Below are positions 24,242 to 34,847 of a stretch of DNA of 64,000 bases, piece by piece. This DNA is from Emiliania huxleyi CCMP1516 (Eukaryota; Haptophyta; Isochrysidales; Noelaerhabdaceae). How positions within the stretch are numbered: position 1 is the stretch's first letter; each line of letters opens with the position of its first letter. The notes under the pieces are model-generated. The model was not told where the DNA came from. It saw only the letters and a program-made list of their open reading frames with translations, and searched no databases. The stretch covers positions 175,548 through 239,547 of the forward strand of contig NW_005200689.1 of NCBI RefSeq assembly GCF_000372725.1, given 5' to 3'. The translations under genes and the position numbers were made by a program.

Positions 24242-25726
24242 ATGTCCACCCCGCCGCGCCGCTCGCGCCGCTCGCGCCGCCTCGCCTCCGCCACCACCGC
24301 CGCGCCCTCGCCGGACACGCCGCCGCCCGCCCGCCTCCTCGACCTCCCCAGAGAGCTCCTCGTGCGCGTCGTCTCTCGCTGCGACCCCCTCCACATCGCT
24401 CGCGTCGCGGCCGTCTCGCTGCTCTTCCACGCCTCGCTTGCGGTGGAGGGCATCCGCTTGTGGGCGCAAGAGCGCGGCTTCGAGCTGCCGGCGCAGCCGG
24501 AGGGCGAGGGCTGCGCCGTGCGGTGGCTCTGCATCGCTGCGCTGCTGCGCGAGTCCAACCCGCCGGCGAGGGCGGCGGCAGTCCGCAACCACAGCGTTTT
24601 CATCGACGGCGAGGGGCGACTCTCGTCGTGCGGCTCGAACATCGCCGAGGGCTACAACCAAGGGCTCCTCGGGCACGGCGGGGACCCTTACTTCAGACCT
24701 GAAGGGTACCTCGGGCACGACAGTACATACCAGGGCGTGACGCGGCTCAACACGCCGACCCGCCTCCCTTCTTCCCCGCTGGGCGGCGAGCGCGCCGTGA
24801 GCGTGGCGGCTGGAGAGGTGCACAGCATCGCCCTCGCCGCCGACGGCAGCATCTGGAGCTGGGGCGATGGAAGCCTCGGCCAGCTGGGCCACGGCGACGC
24901 GATGCTGCCCAAGAAGATCGAGGCCTTTGCTGACCAGCGCGTCGTTGCTGTCTCGGCTGGAGGCTACCACAGCCTCGCCATCACCGCCGACGGCTCCGCC
25001 TGGAGCTGGGGCCACGGACCCGGGGGCCATCTGGGCCACGGCGACACGCAGCACCAGCGGCAGCCAAGGAAGATCGAGGCCTTCGCTGACCAGCGCGTCG
25101 TAGCTGTCTCGGCTGGAGGCTACCACAGCCTCGCCATCACCGCCGACGGCTCCGCCTGGAGCTGGGGCAGTGGAGCCGACGGCCGGTCGGGCCACGGTGA
25201 CCAGCAGGACCAGCTGCTGCCGAAGAAGATCGAGGCCTTCGCTGGGCGGTGCGTCGTCGCCGTGTCGGCTGGAGACGCATATTTTCGAGGGAGCCTGGCC
25301 CTCACCGCCGACGGCGCTGTCTGGAGCTGGGGCGATGGAGCCTTTGGCCAGCTGGGCCACGGCGACCTGCAGGCCCAGCTGCTGCCCAAGAAGGTCGAGG
25401 CCCTAGCTGGCCAGCGCGTCGTCGCTGTGTCGGTGGGATCCAAGCACAGCCTCGGCATCACCGACGACGGCGCTGTCTGGAGCTGGGGCGATGGACACGG
25501 CGGCCAGCTGGGCCACGGCGACGAGCAGAGCCAGCTGCTGCCGAAGAAGATCGACGCCTTTGCGGGCCAGCGCGTCGTCGCTGTGTCGGCTGGAGTGACC
25601 TACACTCTGGCCCTCGCCGCTGACGGCGCTGCCTGGAGCTGGGGGAAGAGCGAAAGCGGCTGCCTAGGCCACGGAGAGGACGTGTCGAACCAGCTGCTGC
25701 CCAAGAAGATCGAGACGTGGGCCTGA
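24242..25726 (+). CDS. F-box protein with RCC1 repeats, paralogue 1
   Basis: Intronless, 494 residues. The N-terminal basic stretch MSTPPRRSRRSRR is followed by an F-box-like helical motif (LLDLPRELLVRVVSRCDPLH, to about residue 75). Six RCC1 repeats of about 50 residues follow, with the signature WSWG-x4-7-GxLGHGD and HSLAIxADG. RCC1 repeats form a seven-bladed propeller, and fused to an F-box they would present substrates to an SCF-type ubiquitin ligase; substrate unknown. The first blade is irregular (QGLLGHGGDPYF, then a repeated YLGHD). Adjacent repeats share long identical DNA stretches, so gene conversion within the gene is likely. Confidence 0.85.
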   Translation: MSTPPRRSRRSRRLASATTAAPSPDTPPPARLLDLPRELLVRVVSRCDPLHIARVAAVSLLFHASLAVEGIRLWAQERGFELPAQPEGEGCAVRWLCIAALLRESNPPARAAAVRNHSVFIDGEGRLSSCGSNIAEGYNQGLLGHGGDPYFRPEGYLGHDSTYQGVTRLNTPTRLPSSPLGGERAVSVAAGEVHSIALAADGSIWSWGDGSLGQLGHGDAMLPKKIEAFADQRVVAVSAGGYHSLAITADGSAWSWGHGPGGHLGHGDTQHQRQPRKIEAFADQRVVAVSAGGYHSLAITADGSAWSWGSGADGRSGHGDQQDQLLPKKIEAFAGRCVVAVSAGDAYFRGSLALTADGAVWSWGDGAFGQLGHGDLQAQLLPKKVEALAGQRVVAVSVGSKHSLGITDDGAVWSWGDGHGGQLGHGDEQSQLLPKKIDAFAGQRVVAVSAGVTYTLALAADGAAWSWGKSESGCLGHGEDVSNQLLPKKIETWA

Positions 25727-26699
25727 CCCACCGTCCTCTCGTCGTGTTCGTGAGGCGGCGCGCGACAGTTCTCTTAAGAGCCCGTGCGCGAGAGGTTCGG
25801 AGTGGTGTGAGCGCGTCTGGAGTTCGTGGAGAGTGATGGAGCGGAGAGAGATCGTGAGTGAGCGGTGACCGGTGCGCGGAGAGCGCGAGGCACGGAGCCG
25901 AGAGCCCCGAGCTACACCGGTACGGGCTACGGCTTCGTAGACGTTACGTCTTACAGGGCAACGTTGTGTGTGTGTGTTGGTGTGTGCGTGTGCGGTGTGC
26001 ATATGGTGGGTGTCACGATACGGCTTTACGTGCGTGTGCGACGGACCACGACACACAGTAACACATCTCCACGGTAATTTGTATACCGCGCGTCTCGCGT
26101 ACAACACTGCCCCCGACGTGCGACGTCCGACGAGCCTCCGGCGGGGGACGACCACACGTAAACTGAGGTGTGGCTGTCACAGGCTGTGTGACACACGCAA
26201 GTCGCAACGGAGACGGATGGTCAAAGTTCACACGCAAAGAGCCAAGACGAGACGCCGCACCCAAAGCCGGACGCTCACTCAAAGAGTAAAAGCAAAAAGG
26301 AGAACCGGACGATGTCGCTGGACGATGCTACGGCTCTACGTACTCTCTATCTAAGAGAGGAAATGCCAAACAGGCCACACCGCGCCCCCACACACCCGAC
26401 AACGTAACTGGGCCGGCTGTGTGTGTGTGGTGGTGACAGCGCAAAGACGATGACGCGCACACACCTCTGCGGCGGAGACTCCGTCCCCCACCGACCCTGA
26501 CGTGTCACTGAAGTGTCATCGCACCATGCCTCTCGCATCACCCACCGCGCACCAGCCCACGATACATGCCTGCCTCTCGGCTCTCTCTCCCTCCTCATAC
26601 TCGACCCGTGAACACAGACTGGCGCCCGTGCACACAGCTCATGGCCCTCTGCAGCGCCTCCCCGTCCCGGCCCTCCCCTCCGCGGCAGTCCTCCTCCGC
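25727..26699. other. Convergent region between RCC1 gene 1 and zeaxanthin epoxidase
   Basis: It lies between the 3' ends of two convergent genes. There are TG/GT-rich stretches near 25966-26000 and less GC bias than in the coding regions. Open frames on both strands look like chance, with no recognised protein. Confidence 0.45.
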
Positions 26700-29600
26700 T
26701 CACAGGCCGGGCGGGCCGCCGCCGAGGGAGTTGAGGACCTCCTGGATGGCGGCGCTCTGCTCCGTCGCCCAGACAGACAGGCCCTCGAGCGCCTCGGCGC
26801 CTGCGGCGAGGGGCGGCGAGGGGCGAAGATCGCGAGGGAGGCAGCAGCAGGCGGGGCGCACCGGTGCCGGTCCCGGAGGGGTGGGAGAGGGGCGTGAGGG
26901 TGGGAAAGGTGGGAGCGTGGTGGATCGCGCGCACCAAGGATGGACTCGGCAAAGGCGCCGGCGAAGGCGACCTCGCTGCCCGCGGTGGCGGCGAAGGCGA
27001 TGAGGAAGAGCGAGCCGAACGCAAAGATGGAGAGTCCGATCTGCAGCTGCTTGAGCGAGAACTTGTTCTCCCAGCCGTCGTACAGAAAGGCGAACTGCAC
27101 CGCGAAGAAGACGGGCAGGATCGGCTGCAGCAGCCGCGTCACCACGCCGGCGTAGTTGAGGTTCTCGGCGACCAGCTTGCCTCCCGAGAAGCCAAGCTTG
27201 GCCGGCGTGTCGAAGCCGCGGATGATGATGTCCGAGGCGAAGCGCGAGAGGCCCTGAGCCGCCGCGGGGGAGGGGGGCGGGGTGGAGAGGCGGCGGTGGG
27301 GAGGCGGCGGCGGAGGCGGAGGCGGGGGCGACGGCGGCGGAGGCGGAGGCGACAGTGGAGGCGGCGGAGGCGGAGGCGGCGCGAATGGGGATGGCGAGGG
27401 CGGGGTGGGCAGGGGGGGGGGGGGGGGGGGGAGGCGTGCATCGCGAGCGTGGGTAGGGCTTGCCCACCTGCACCGCCGCCGAGCGAGTCAGGCGCCGGTT
27501 GCGGTACCCCTGCAGCGCCCCCTCGATGTCGCCGCGGCTCGAGAGGGACGTGAGCTGCTCCGAGATGACGAGCGCATCCTCGAGCGCCTGGCAGCCGCCC
27601 TGGCCGAGGTTGGGCATCATCGCGTGGATGGCGTCCCCGAGCAGCGCGACGCGGCCCTTGTTCCACGGCTTGAGCACCTGCAGGGGAGGCCGTCGAAGGT
27701 CGTGCGCAGCGGTCGTGGAAAGGTCATGGGGAGTGGCACACGCGGCTTGAAGAGCACCGAGGGAGGGCGGTCGTACAAGTCGCGCTGCTCGATCTCGTGC
27801 TCCTGCGTCACTCGCAGGATGTCGTGGATCTCCGGCGACCACCCCTCAAACAGGTTCTGCAGGTACGGCGAGGAGCCGTCCGGCTTCTCCTCGCTCGCCT
27901 TGACACACGGGTCCGGCGGCAGGTCGGGCGGAGGTCTAGCAGAGGTCTGGCAGAGAGCTGGCCTACCCCTCTCGTGTCCAGGGCGAGAGAGAGAGAGCCG
28001 AGATCTGGCCGGAGGTCGACCCGAGATTGAGAGGTGAGAGATCGCCCTCGCCTCGGAGTCGGCCGGCCGCGCGAGGAAGGCGTACCACTGGTAGCGGCCG
28101 CGCCTGGAGGGCGGTTCAGAGAAGGCTCAGAGGAGGAGGCTCCGAGAAAGGTCCGGCAGCGGCGCAGCACCGCCCAAATGTCGGTGATGAGAGAGCACTG
28201 CCATCTCGGCTGCATCTCGTCTGCATCTCGTCTGCATCTCGTCTGCATCTCGGCTGCATCTCGTCTGCATCTCGTCTGCATCTCGTCTGCATCTCGGCTG
28301 CATCTCGGCTGCATCTCGGCTGCATCTCGGCTGTATCTCGGCTGCGTCTCGGCTGCATCTCGCCCGATGTCGGTGATGACAAAGTACTGCTGCGGCCCGA
28401 TGTACACCTTGTAGCCACACTCGGGGTCCCCTCCCCCGTACTCCAGCTCGCCTACCCGACGTCCGCAGGCACGCGTGACGGAGCGACACTCCAGCCGCCC
28501 GCCCTGCCGCCACTCGCGAATAATCTCGCCCGCAAAGACGGTGTAGCCAGAGTCGGTGATCTCGGGTAATCTCGGGTGATCTCGGGTGATCTCGGGTGAT
28601 CTCGGGTGATCTCGGGTGATCTCGTGTAATCTCGGGTGATCTCGGGTGATCTCGCCCGCAAAGACGGTGTAGCCAGAGTAGGTGACGCCGGACCCCTCGC
28701 CGCGCGCGGGCGTCTCCGTCATCGCCGCGCGCACGTTGGACCAGATGCCGTCGGCCCCGATGAGGACGTCGCCGTGCACCTGCTCGCCCGTCTGCAGCGT
28801 GGCGACGACGCCGCCGTCGCTGCGCTTCTCGTAAGACTCGACGCCGGCGCCGAGCCGCAGGTTGTCGTGCGTGCGCCGCATCAGGATCTCCTGCAGCTCC
28901 GGCCGCTCGACCACGCAAGTGAAGGGCATCTCTCGCGACTCGGCGGGTGAGCGGAGGTCGAACTTTGCGTACCACTCGTCGCGGACGCCGTCCTAGCAGC
29001 GACGATAACGATAGTGGGAGGGTGTGCCATCGCGTCGCAAAGGTGCCGTGCTCGTGTCATGCCGGTGTGTGTGGCTCAGCAGGTGGCAGCAGGTGCGGTG
29101 GCAGCAGGTGGCAGCAGCAGGTGCGGTGGCAGCAGCAGCAGGTGGCAGCAGCAGGTGCGGTGGCAGCAGGTGCGGTGGCAGCAGGTGCGGTGGCAGCAGG
29201 TGCGGTGGCAGCAGGTGGCAGCAGGTGCGGTGGCAGCAGGTGCGGTGGCAGCAGGTGCGGTGGCAGCAGGTGCGGTGGCAGCAGGTGGCAGCAGGTGCGG
29301 TGGCAGCAGGTGCGGTGGCAGCAGGTGCGGTGGCAGCAGGTGCGGTGGCAGCAGGTGGCAGCAGGTGCGGTGGCAGCAGGTGCGGTGGCAGCAGGTGCGG
29401 TGGCAGCAGGTGCGGTGGCAGCAGGTGGCAGCAGGTGCGAGGCGGCGCCTTGATGCCGTTGGTCCGGTTGCCGGTCCACGTCGCGCGCGCCTCGATCTGC
29501 TTGTACAGCTCCTCGTCGATCGAGCGGAAGCCCTGCGGGCGAGCGAGGTGCACAGGTGAGGGCGGCGGGGTTGAGGGCGGGGCCGGCGGGCGGCGGCGGC

Positions 29601-30058
29601 GACGGCGGCGGCGAGACGCAACCGTCTAGGCTCTTGTGAGCGGTGCGTGCATTCGCGAGCGCGGCGGCGGCGAGGAAAGCTGGGCAGTGAGAGCGACGGC
29701 GGAGGAGAGAGAGGCAGCGGCGAGGAGGAGGCAGCAGCGCTGGCGCCTGCATCGCGTTTGACGCGAGCTGGATCGGGCCGCCAAACTTTTTGAACTCGGA
29801 GGTGCGCTCGAGGACGGTGTAGGTGACCGGCGCGTCCGACAGCTCCAGGCAGTTGGCGAGCGCCAGCCCGCCCACGCCGCCGCCAGCAATCAGCACGTGC
29901 AGCGGAGCACTGCTACTGATGGCGTCGGGCGCCGGCGACGCGGCCTGCTGCGGCGGCGCGTCGACGGCGGACATGCGCGGCGCGGCGGGGCTGAGCCGCA
30001 GCGAGGCGGACGGGCCGGCGAAAGACAGAAGAGCGACGGTAGCCGACAGCAGCGGCAT
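26700..30058 (-). CDS. ZEP: Zeaxanthin epoxidase (FAD monooxygenase)
   Basis: Nine exons on the minus strand: 30058-29747, 29532-29449, 28992-28656, 28451-28364, 28103-28052, 27946-27740, 27677-27468, 27253-26935 and 26800-26700. They give an exact 569-residue frame. The enzyme epoxidises zeaxanthin toward violaxanthin in the xanthophyll cycle. The N-terminus is an ER signal (MPLLSATVALLSFAGPSASL) plus a transit-like stretch. FAD motifs are GGGVGG (59-64), GDVLIGADGIWS (206-217) and GRVALLGDAIHAMMPNLGQG (369-388). SGYTVFAG, FVITDIGRGRYQWYAF and YDRPP are family-typical. A hydrophobic C-terminus follows (LPVFFAVQFAFLYDG). The first five introns are GC-AG, the last three GT-AG; introns 2, 3 and 4 hold tandem repeats. 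A closely related monooxygenase is the only alternative. Confidence 0.88.
28171..28365 (-). repeat. GAGATGCAGCC-type array and exon-end copy in ZEP intron 4
   Basis: Intron 4 (28363-28104) starts GG|GCGAGATGCAG and continues as about 14 tandem 11-base units (sense GAGATGCAGCC or GAGACGCAGAC). It then contains, at about 28171-28200, a diverged second copy of the upstream exon end (CTCATCACCGACAT against GTCATCACCGACAT), complete with the following GGGC. Confidence 0.85.
28524..28650 (-). repeat. GAGATCACCC array and exon-end copy in ZEP intron 3
   Basis: Intron 3 (28655-28452) starts G|GCGAGATCACCC and continues as about nine 10-base units. A near-perfect second copy of the upstream exon end plus donor follows at 28560-28524 (sense CTGGCTACACCGTCTTTGCG, then GGCGAGAT). 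The array therefore sits between the true exon end and its duplicate. Confidence 0.9.
29085..29437 (-). repeat. 15-base minisatellite in ZEP intron 2
   Basis: About 23 units of GCAGGTGCGGTGGCA, with interspersed 9-base GCAGGTGGCA variants forming a higher-order period of about 72 bases. It fills most of intron 2 (29448-28993). It reads open in several frames only because its unit length is a multiple of three. Frame and family comparison show that it is intronic. Confidence 0.9.
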
Positions 30059-30630
30059 GTGGGCACGAAGAACAGGCGAGCGATTCCTTCGCTGTGCTTT
30101 GGGAGCTTTACCCGACTCTTCCCGGCGCAGGTGTGAATAGGTTTTTGTTGTTGTTTGTTGTGATCTGTGGGGGTTTGATGCTCCAGCTTGTCGAGGTGGT
30201 CCGTCATGATTTGCCAGCAGCGGTCCTCCGCGGAGAGGTCCGGCGCGCAGCGCGGCGATGTCGAAGTCGCAGCGGAGGCGCTCCTGCAGGCTGCAGCCGC
30301 TGCAGCTCCGGCTTGAGCTCGAAGCCTGCGCGAATCAGCTCGAGCAGCTTTGGCGATTCCTTCTGTGCGTTGTGTGAATAGGTTTTTGTTGTCCTCGATC
30401 TCTCCCTACGCTCCCTTCCCCTCTCTCACACACACAAAACCCCGGGCCCAAGAACGCGCACACGACAGTCGAGAACAGACAGCGACGACAGTCGGACGGC
30501 ACACTGGGTCCCAGGTGCCAGGAGGGCGAACGCCGACTCCAGACGCGCTCCAAACCTCTCGCGCACGGGATCCTAGGACAACTACTGCCGCGCGCCGCGC
30601 GCCCCACAACCACGACGAGAGGACGGTGGG
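30059..30630. promoter_or_regulatory. Upstream region of ZEP, downstream of RCC1 gene 2
   Basis: It holds the promoter of ZEP (minus strand) and the 3' flank of the minus-strand RCC1 gene 2. A direct repeat is visible: GCGATTCCTTC near 30080 and 30352, and TGTGAATAGGTTTTTGTTGT near 30132 and 30373. The upstream region is thus partly duplicated at a spacing of about 240-270 bases. Confidence 0.55.
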
Positions 30631-32109
30631 TCAGGCCCACGTCTCGACCTTCTTGGGCAGCAGCTGGTCGGACAGGTCCTCTCCGTGGCCTAGACAGCCG
30701 TGGCCGCCCTCGCCCCAGGTAAAGACGGCGCCGTCGGCGGTGATGGCGAGGCTGTGTTCTTCCCCTGCCGACACAGCGACGACACGCTGGCCCGCAAAGG
30801 CCTCGATCTTCTTCGGCAGCAGCTGGCCCTGCTCGTCGCCGTGGCCCAACCGGCCGTAGTCTCCATCGCTCCAGCTCCAAGCGGCGCCGTCCCACCGCCG
30901 ACGGCAATCTCTATCGCCCCAGCTCCAAGCGGCGCCGTCAGCGGTGAGGGCGAAGCTGTGCTCGAATCCCGCCGACACAGCGACGACGCGCTGCCCTGCC
31001 AAAGCCTCGACCTTCTTCGGCAGCAGCTGGCGCTGCCTGTCGCCGTGGCCCAACCGGCCGTGGTCTCCACAGCCCCAGCTCCAGACAGCGCCGTCGGCGG
31101 TGATGGCGAGGCTGTGCGCGTCTCCAGCCGCCACAGCAACGACGCGCTGGCCTGCAAAGGCCTCGATCTTCTTCGGCAGCAGCTGGTTCTGCTGAACGCC
31201 GTGGCCCAGCCGGCCATAGGCTCCGCCGCCCCAGCTCCAGACAGCGCCGTCGGCGGCGAGGGCGAGGCTGTGGTCGCCTGCAGCCGCCACAGCGACGACG
31301 CGCTGCCCTGCCAAAGCCTCGACCTTCTTCGGCAGCAATGGCTCTTCGTGGCCGTGGCCCAACAGGCCATGGGGTCCATCGCCCCAGCTCCAGACGGCGC
31401 CGTCGGCGGTGACGGCGAAGCTGTGGAAAGGCCCTGCCGACACGGCGACGACGCGCTGGCCAGCAAAGGCCTCGATCTTCTTGGGCAGCCACTGGTTCTG
31501 CGTATCGCCGTGTCCCAGCTGGCCAAAAAAGGCAAAGGCTCCCCCACCCCAGCTCCAGATGCTGCTGTCAGCAGCGAGGGCGAGGATGTGCGCAAGTCCC
31601 GCCGACACGCTCACGGCACGCTCGCCGCCCAGCGTCGACGGGACGCGGGTCGGCGTGTTGAGCCGCGTCACGCCCTCGCCGTGGCCGAGGAGGCCTGGGA
31701 TGTCATCATGCGCCGAGCCGCACGACGAGAGCCGCCCCTCGCCGTCGATGAAGACGCTGTGCTGACGGCCTGCGGCCGCCCTTGCCGGCGGGTTGGCCTC
31801 GCGCAGCAGCGCAGCGAAGCACAGCCACCGCACGGCACAGCTCTCGCCCTCTGGCTGCGCCGGCAGCTCCAAGCCGCGCTCTTGCGCCCACAAGCGGATG
31901 GCCTCCACCGCAAGCGAGGCGTGGAAAAGGAGCGAGACGGCCGCGACGCGAGCGATGTCGGCGGGGTCGCAGCGAGAGAGGGCGCGCACGAGGAGCTCTC
32001 TGGGGAGGTCGAGGAGGCGGGCGGGCGGCGGCGTGCTCGGCGAGGGCGCGGCGGTGGTGGCGGAGGCGAGGCGGCGCGAGCGGCGCGAGCGGCGCGGCGG
32101 GGTGGACAT
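30631..32109 (-). CDS. F-box protein with RCC1 repeats, paralogue 2
   Basis: Intronless, 492 residues, opposite strand to paralogue 1. The start MSTPPRRSRRSRR at 32109 matches paralogue 1; an upstream in-frame extension exists but is not shared. F-box-like LLDLPRELLVRALSRCDPAD is followed by six RCC1 repeats (WSWGDG, GRLGHGD, HSLAITADG). Near the fifth repeat a small internal duplication makes WSWGDRDCRRRWDGAAWSWS, an extra partial blade start. The pyrimidine leader upstream of the start is the same as in the other two paralogues. The function is inferred as an SCF substrate adaptor. Confidence 0.85.
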   Translation of the reverse strand: MSTPPRRSRRSRRLASATTAAPSPSTPPPARLLDLPRELLVRALSRCDPADIARVAAVSLLFHASLAVEAIRLWAQERGLELPAQPEGESCAVRWLCFAALLREANPPARAAAGRQHSVFIDGEGRLSSCGSAHDDIPGLLGHGEGVTRLNTPTRVPSTLGGERAVSVSAGLAHILALAADSSIWSWGGGAFAFFGQLGHGDTQNQWLPKKIEAFAGQRVVAVSAGPFHSFAVTADGAVWSWGDGPHGLLGHGHEEPLLPKKVEALAGQRVVAVAAAGDHSLALAADGAVWSWGGGAYGRLGHGVQQNQLLPKKIEAFAGQRVVAVAAGDAHSLAITADGAVWSWGCGDHGRLGHGDRQRQLLPKKVEALAGQRVVAVSAGFEHSFALTADGAAWSWGDRDCRRRWDGAAWSWSDGDYGRLGHGDEQGQLLPKKIEAFAGQRVVAVSAGEEHSLAITADGAVFTWGEGGHGCLGHGEDLSDQLLPKKVETWA

Positions 32110-33599
32110 CGCGAGAAAAAGAAAAATAGCCCGCGCAGCGAAAACCCGCCTCCCGGGTACGGTCGGTAACCAAGGCTGTGCAAACCTACGGGCTATGCGG
32201 ATCCGGTGGCGACGTCCCGTCCTGCACTGACCTCCGCGGGACGATTCTCCGCGGGAGAGGCACCGGCGTATAGTCTGCGACCACCTGCACGCTAGCCCGC
32301 ACGATCGTCGACGGCAAGGCGACGACTGCCCGCACCGCCCGCTCCTCAATCGGCTCCGGCCGGTTCGTCGCCATCGGGAGAGGTGCCTCTGCGGCCTGCC
32401 GACCAGATGAGCTAGAGCGCGAGTAGCTCGAGCAGCACGAGCCTACATTGCACACACTCACCCCGCGTGTACTGCATAGTGAGAGCGGTCGCATCACACA
32501 GCGGAAGTCAGCGCCGAATACCCGTGGTCCTCTGTGGAGTGCGCTGATCGGATCTGTCTCCCGCATCTGGCAGCGCGAGATGTGGGGAGATGTGGGGAGA
32601 TGTGGGGAGATGTTCCTCATCTAGCGGCGCGAGCCGCTCTTCTCGACTCCAGACGCCGTCGACTCGCTCGGCCCCCCACCGACCGTCGTCGAGCGCCGCT
32701 GCTCCAGATGCTTGAGCGCCGCTGGAGCGGTGAAGTTCGACTCCTGGCTCGGGCGGTGGAGCGCCTAAAAGTAGTCGTGAGCGGCAAGGGAGGGAGTAAG
32801 GAGAGAGTGCAGCTCGGCTGTTGGCTCGCGGGCTCGCGGGGCGGCGTGGCGCCTCCGTGCTGCCCATATGCGGCGGAGGGGCGAAGGTCGGGTCGGCCTC
32901 GCTGCCCGTCCGCTGCATCCCTGCGAGCGCGTACCTAGTTAAATGTGAGGCCAACGACGGTGATGACGGTGAGGCGGTGAGGTGGTGACGACAGAAGGCG
33001 TGCAGAGCCCGCTCCTATACAAGCGGAGCGTCGGACACTCGCGGTTGAGAAGGAAGAGCCGGTGCACTGACTGCGACCCAGGCGAGGCGGTGCCAGCGGA
33101 GGGCATCGCCCCTCAAGCCCCTGCGGCGGGAGAAGGGGGCAATAGGGGCGGTGGGGGCGCGGCTGGATGGGGGAGAAGGGAGGCGGCGGCGTGGAGAGCG
33201 CGGGGCGCGGTCTGCACCTCTCGCTCTTCTCTGGCAGCGGGGCCTCCTTGCCCGGCGGAAGGCCTAGTGGAGAGTGTCGGTTGGTGGTGAGTGGAAAGTG
33301 AATCGTTCGTGAGCGGCGCGCTCCTTTGCCGGGAGGCAGACCGGGCACGCTCATCACTCCGTGGCGTCGAGCCTAAGAAGGGCAGGAAGTAAGTGAAGGG
33401 GGTAGGTGCATGAACAGTCAGTGCAGGAAGTAAGTGCAGGAATTCCGTGTCCGGACACAGGAGAGGGGGGTGGGGGGGGGGGGTGTCTCTTGGGAAACAG
33501 AGAGGGGCGCGCCTTCTTTGTGAGCCGCCCCTCTCCCGCTGACCAGGCCCGGGAGAGGCCGGACGGCGAGCGGGGGAGGCCGTCGGCGCTCGAGCGGGC
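32110..33599. other. Intergenic region
   Basis: No gene can be supported. It should contain the promoter of RCC1 gene 2 at the left end and the 3' flank of the minus-strand membrane protein at the right end. A short tandem repeat of GAGATGTGGG lies at 32577-32612. A poly-G run lies at about 33465-33482. Confidence 0.45.
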
Positions 33600-34428
33600 C
33601 TAGCCGCAATCCTCCTCCTCCTCATCCTCCTCATGCGTCGACGATGCTGCATCATAGTTAATGACAGTTGGTGCCCCGTTTATCGAGCGGCGGGCCGCGG
33701 AGGAGGAGCTCAGGACGATGTGTGCGCCTACCGTCCGGGAAAGGGGGGGGGGGGGGGGGGGCTGAGGCTGCGACGTTGTGCCCGCTGCGCCGGCCTGTGG
33801 CGAGCGTCTCACCTTCCTTTGCGCGGTCCCAGGCCATGAGCGCGCCGCGGCATGCCAAGACAATCAGGTCCCAGGGGCGAGGCACGCGCTCCCGCTTTCG
33901 CAGGGCGTTGAGGGCGACGACGGTGTACACAACGACGAGGACAATCATGACAAAGGCGCCTGATGATGATGATGGGAGCGGGCCGAATCATGTCAGACTG
34001 TTGCTTCCACAGCGCTGGCCTCTCCCGGGCTCACATATCGCCCCGGCATAGATGGAATGGACGAGCTCCTTGCAGGACCCATTCTCGTAACATTTCGTGA
34101 ATGTGTCCGTGGAATTGCAGGTCTCGTAAGAGTAGAAAACGCCGTCGTCAAAGAAGGCTGACGGCTTATACGCCGCCGTCGTGCACGCACTTTTGTTGAC
34201 GTAGCACCACTCTGAAGTGCAAAAGTCGGGATCGTCATTGAGTTTCAATTTGCTGTGCGGCTCGCAAAAAGGAGGCCGATCCACATCGTATGACTTGCAG
34301 CCTTGCCATCCGTAAGACGCCTCGTACTCGTACTTCTTGTCATAGATGACTGCGATCTGCGGCGCAGAGAGGATCTGAATCAGGCACTGACAGCCCTCGC
34401 GTCCGGTGTTCGCGGAGACGTCGGCCAT
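33600..34428 (-). CDS. Single-pass cysteine-rich membrane protein
   Basis: Exons 34428-34020, 33959-33813 and 33727-33600 join to an exact 227-residue frame. The first intron is GC-AG (60 bases), the second GT-AG (85 bases). Residues 1-135 form a Cys-rich ectodomain (YGWQGCKSYDVDRPPFCEPH, DFCTSEWCYVNKSAC, YSYETCNSTDTFTKCYENGS). A pattern like FCxxxWCYVD occurs in algal ion channels and receptor-like proteins. A hydrophobic helix follows (FVMIVLVVVYTVVALNAL), then a basic stop-transfer RKRERVPR. The acidic tail ends THEEDEEEEDCG. The topology would be extracellular N-terminus and cytosolic tail. No signal peptide is visible at this start, so an upstream exon may be missing. Function is unknown. 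Confidence 0.65.
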
Positions 34429-34847
34429 TCTCGTTATGTGCGAGCGTGGCTTGCGTGACGGCGATCAACCTTGCAAGCCGCTGGGGGCCGGCGCAAGCAG
34501 CTTGCAGCTTGCGTGACGGCGGTCTCCTTTTGCACAGGGCCGCCTCTTTCGGCGTTTTTTTTGACACACTAGTGATGGTGATGCAAGGGGAAAAACTGCG
34601 GCTTGGTGGCGGCGTTCCGTCCTCCCATCTCTCCTTAGTGTCTGTTTTCTTTTTTCTTTTTACGGACTCCAAGTGCTCCAAGTGCCCGGGTCCTGGGCGC
34701 TCCTCGCGGAGATGCTTTCGCGGGACAAACACATCTCTCCCACATGCGTCATGCCCCCCTCCCAGCCACAACACGGCAGACGCCTCTCCAACTCACACCG
34801 AACACGACGTGCAGGATCGCATCCGCGATCCGGCGAAATCGCACTCC
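34429..34847. other. Intergenic region
   Basis: It lies between the minus-strand RTF2 gene (3' end at 34848) and the minus-strand membrane protein. It holds the latter's promoter or missing 5' exons. Positions 34597-34665 resemble 7690-7760. Confidence 0.4.

Noticed and set aside
28567-28650. In-frame coding repeat (EITRDHPR...) within zeaxanthin epoxidase
   Set aside because: It is open in frame, but splicing from 28656 to 28451 restores the family sequence SGYTVFAGELEY exactly, whereas read-through adds about 68 residues foreign to the family.
28947-29629. Long frames on both strands through the GCAGGTGCGGTGGCA repeat, encoding Trp/Gln/Cys repeats
   Set aside because: The unit is 15 bases, so any frame stays open. 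The segment lies in ZEP intron 2, and exons on both sides join to the conserved protein.
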